Shown here in pieces: positions 5,488 to 7,599 of a DNA stretch of 7,599 bases. The notes beneath the pieces are model-generated. The model was not told the origin of the DNA. It was given only the letters and a program-made list of their open reading frames with translations, and did not search any database. The position numbers and the translations under genes were made by a program. The stretch covers positions 1 to 7,599 of the forward strand of contig JAEWYV010000029.1 in the NCBI GenBank assembly GCA_023458615.1. Direction: 5' to 3'. The first letter of the stretch is position 1. Each line of letters starts with the position of its first letter. The DNA is from Bacillota bacterium (GTDB lineage Bacteria; Bacillota; Clostridia; Christensenellales; CAG-138).

Positions 5488-5512
5488 GGCTTTATAGCAC
5501 TATCTATAGCGT
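5466..5512 (+). promoter_or_regulatory. tandem NrdR boxes upstream of the reductase gene
   Basis: The sequences TGTCTATATCTTGTGC (5466-5481) and GCACTATCTATAGCGT (5497-5512) match the NrdR-box consensus as I recall it (acaCwAtATaTwGtgt) at 11 and 13 of 16 positions. Their starts are 31 bases apart with a 15-base spacer, which is the standard arrangement, about three helical turns. NrdR represses ribonucleotide reductase genes when dATP is abundant. The location directly before a reductase gene makes the assignment strong. Confidence 0.82.
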
Positions 5513-5613
5513 TTTCGGACGGATGTGTCTGTTCGTAGCCGGATGGAGCCGCGTGTTGCATCATCGGGCCGATTTCAAAGAAAATATTGGGTAAACGGGG
5601 CAGGTATACCAAA

Positions 5614-7599
5614 ATGATGGAGATTATCAAGCGAAGCGGACAGGCGGAAGCCTACGACCGCAATAAGATTGCAAACGCAATTCGAAAGGCGTTCTTCAGT
5701 ACGCAGACTGAGATCTCGCAGGATGCGTTGGATGCGGTTACCGGCGCGGTGGAAGAGCGGATGCAAAAGCTCTCTCCCCCTGTTCAGGTGGAGCAAATTC
5801 AGGATCTCGTAGAGGAGACGCTCATGCAACAGGGCTATTATGCCCAGAGCAAGAGCTATATTCTCTATCGCAGCGAGCGCACGCGCATGCGCTGGCAGCG
5901 GCGCAGCATCTGCGAACTCTTTGCCGACTGCGACGCGCTGGAGCCCGTGCTCTCCAAGGTGCAGAAGGACTATCCGCACGAGAGCTATGAGCTCTCGCGT
6001 CTGGATGAAAAGTTCCGCTCGTTTTTGAAACCGGAGATGGGCGAAGGCGCAAAGCGCGCGGTGCTCATCCGCGCCGCCGCGGAGCTGACCACGCAGGAAG
6101 CGCCCAACTGGGAGTTCATTGCCGCGCGACTTCTCATGCACGACTTTCAGCATGATTTAGCCAGCGCGCAAAGCGAACTAAACCTAAACAGTTTTTCCAA
6201 TAAAGTGCGCTATCTTGCCGAGCGCGGGCTCTACGGGAAATACATTTTAGAAAATTATACCGACGCGGAGCTCAACGAGGCGGCTTCTTTTCTCAACGCC
6301 GCAAACGATGAGAAGCTCACCTATTCGGGGTTGGAGTTGCTCTTGCGGCGCTATGTCATCCGCAGTCACAAGGGGCAGCCGCTCGAAACCCCGCAGGAGA
6401 TGTACCTTGGCATCGCGCTGCATCTTGCCATGCCGGAGACAAAGGATCGACTGATTTGGGTGCGCCGTTTTTATGAGATGCTCAGTTCGCTAAAGGTAAC
6501 TATGGCGACCCCTACCCTCGCCAACGCAAGAAAGCCGTTTCATCAGCTCTCAAGCTGCTTTATCGACACCGTTCCGGACAGCCTGACCGGCATCTACCGC
6601 AGCATCAATAACTTTGCGCAGGTGAGCAAATACGGTGGCGGTATGGGACTCTATTTCGGCAAGGTACGCGCAAAGGGCAGCGCCATCCGTGGTTTTGAGG
6701 GCGCAGCCGGCGGCGTGATCCGCTGGATCCGCCTCGCAAACGACACCGCGGTTGCGGTGGATCAGCTCGGCGTTCGTCAGGGCGCGGTCGCGGTCTATCT
6801 GGATGTATGGCACAAGGATCTGCCGGAGTTTTTGCAGATTCGCACCAACAACGGAGACGACCGCATGAAGGCGCACGACGTCTTCCCCGCCGTGTGCTAT
6901 CCCGATCTCTTCTGGAAGACCGTGCGGGACAACATTGAGGGCAACTGGTATCTCATGTGTCCGCATGATATCTCCGCTGTGAAGGGTTATTGTCTGGAGG
7001 ATTTCTGGGGCGAGGAATGGGAGACGCGCTATCGCGACTGCGTCGTCGACGCGCGCATTGAAAAGCGTGTCATCCCGATCAAGGAACTCGTGCGCATGAT
7101 ACTAAAGAGCGCGATCGAGACCGGAACCCCGTTTGTCTTCAATCGGGATACGGTAAACCGCGCAAACCCGAACCATCACAAGGGTATGATCTATTGCAGC
7201 AACCTCTGCACGGAGATTGCGCAGAATATGAGCGGCATTCAGGACGTGAGCCAGGAGATTGTCGGCGTGGACGGCGAGACGGTCATTGTCACCACCACCA
7301 AGCCGGGCGACTTTGTTGTGTGCAATCTTGCGAGCCTCTCGCTGGGGCATATTGTGCTGGAAGGTGACGAGCTTGAAACGCTGACGGGCTATGTCGTGCG
7401 CGCGCTGGATAACGTGATCGATCTTAACTTCTTCCCCGTGCCATATGCAAAGGTGAATAATCTCAAATACCGCCCGATCGGGCTCGGAGTAAGCGGATAT
7501 CATCACATGCTCGCAAAGAACAAAATCAGCTGGGAGAGCGAAGCGCACCTGAAGTTTGTGGACGCGGTGTTTGAGCGAATCAACTACGCTGCCATTTCG
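5614..7599 (+). CDS. nrdA: class I ribonucleoside-diphosphate reductase, large (alpha) subunit, 3' truncated
   Basis: The frame is open from the ATG at 5614 to the window end, giving 662 visible residues. The C-terminus, including the radical-transfer tyrosines and the shuttle cysteine pair, is missing. The enzyme reduces ribonucleoside diphosphates to deoxy forms together with a small radical-generating subunit. Residues 3-90 are an ATP-cone (IIKRSGQAEAYDRNKIANAI), an allosteric site sensing ATP/dATP. Residues about 97-180 resemble a second, degenerate cone. The catalytic barrel follows. Cys315 (QLSSCFI) and Cys570 (VVCNLASLSLG) correspond to the E. coli redox pair Cys225/Cys462, and SNLCTEI supplies Asn530, Cys532 and Glu534, matching Asn437, Cys439 and Glu441. 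NLCxE rather than NPCGE points to class I, not B12-dependent class II. The ATP-cone favours nrdA over nrdE. The ribosome site is weak (GGCAGG, 5599-5604), 9 bases before the start. ATG at 5617 is an alternative. Tandem NrdR boxes lie upstream. Confidence 0.94.
   Translation, partial: MMEIIKRSGQAEAYDRNKIANAIRKAFFSTQTEISQDALDAVTGAVEERMQKLSPPVQVEQIQDLVEETLMQQGYYAQSKSYILYRSERTRMRWQRRSICELFADCDALEPVLSKVQKDYPHESYELSRLDEKFRSFLKPEMGEGAKRAVLIRAAAELTTQEAPNWEFIAARLLMHDFQHDLASAQSELNLNSFSNKVRYLAERGLYGKYILENYTDAELNEAASFLNAANDEKLTYSGLELLLRRYVIRSHKGQPLETPQEMYLGIALHLAMPETKDRLIWVRRFYEMLSSLKVTMATPTLANARKPFHQLSSCFIDTVPDSLTGIYRSINNFAQVSKYGGGMGLYFGKVRAKGSAIRGFEGAAGGVIRWIRLANDTAVAVDQLGVRQGAVAVYLDVWHKDLPEFLQIRTNNGDDRMKAHDVFPAVCYPDLFWKTVRDNIEGNWYLMCPHDISAVKGYCLEDFWGEEWETRYRDCVVDARIEKRVIPIKELVRMILKSAIETGTPFVFNRDTVNRANPNHHKGMIYCSNLCTEIAQNMSGIQDVSQEIVGVDGETVIVTTTKPGDFVVCNLASLSLGHIVLEGDELETLTGYVVRALDNVIDLNFFPVPYAKVNNLKYRPIGLGVSGYHHMLAKNKISWESEAHLKFVDAVFERINYAAIS

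Noticed and set aside
5575..6153. 192-codon minus-strand frame, with other long antisense frames at 6550-6966 and 7102-7548
   Set aside because: These are mirror frames of the ribonucleotide reductase gene, which is open from 5614 to the window end with all expected catalytic motifs.

Overview
The window looks like chromosomal DNA from a Bacillota (Clostridia-type) bacterium with moderately high GC. The evidence is strong AGGAGG-type ribosome binding sites, a DUF438/PAS-type protein tail, a LytTR response regulator, a SHIRT-repeat surface protein and an ATP-cone class I ribonucleotide reductase. I cannot assign a species. I see no transposase, integrase, phage gene, tRNA, rRNA or CRISPR array.

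Layout. (1) 1-794, plus strand: the 3' end of a gene whose PAS-type domain matches the C-terminus of DUF438/hemerythrin-like proteins, followed by a small cupin gene. (2) 828-861: a perfect 13-bp hairpin between convergent genes, usable as a terminator in both directions. (3) 951-1832, minus strand: a GGDEF protein with a PAS-like N-terminus and an altered GGDKF signature. (4) 1911-2272: a non-coding divergent region with a 21-bp-periodic direct repeat and a nested hairpin over the next gene's ribosome binding site. (5) 2273-4462, plus strand: a compact three-gene unit of a LytTR response regulator, a secreted and membrane-anchored protein with two SHIRT domains, and a 66-residue single-span membrane protein that overlaps it by ATGA. 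No histidine kinase is visible. (6) 4463-4765: a non-coding, hairpin-rich stretch. (7) 4766-5212: a DUF523/TudS-family protein. (8) 5213-5613: a non-coding stretch ending in a promoter with two NrdR-like boxes. (9) 5614 to the window end: the large subunit of class I ribonucleotide reductase, truncated by the window edge.

How the genes work together. The nrd gene, with tandem NrdR boxes placed across its promoter, is a conventional deoxyribonucleotide-synthesis locus. The most unusual part is the regulator/SHIRT/small-membrane-protein unit. It reads as a self-contained surface-display cassette that may control its own expression through DNA repeats and an RNA hairpin in its leader. That interpretation is inference from gene order, spacing and sequence motifs. 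The GGDEF gene is divergent from this unit and may share its intergenic region, but no direct functional link is shown.
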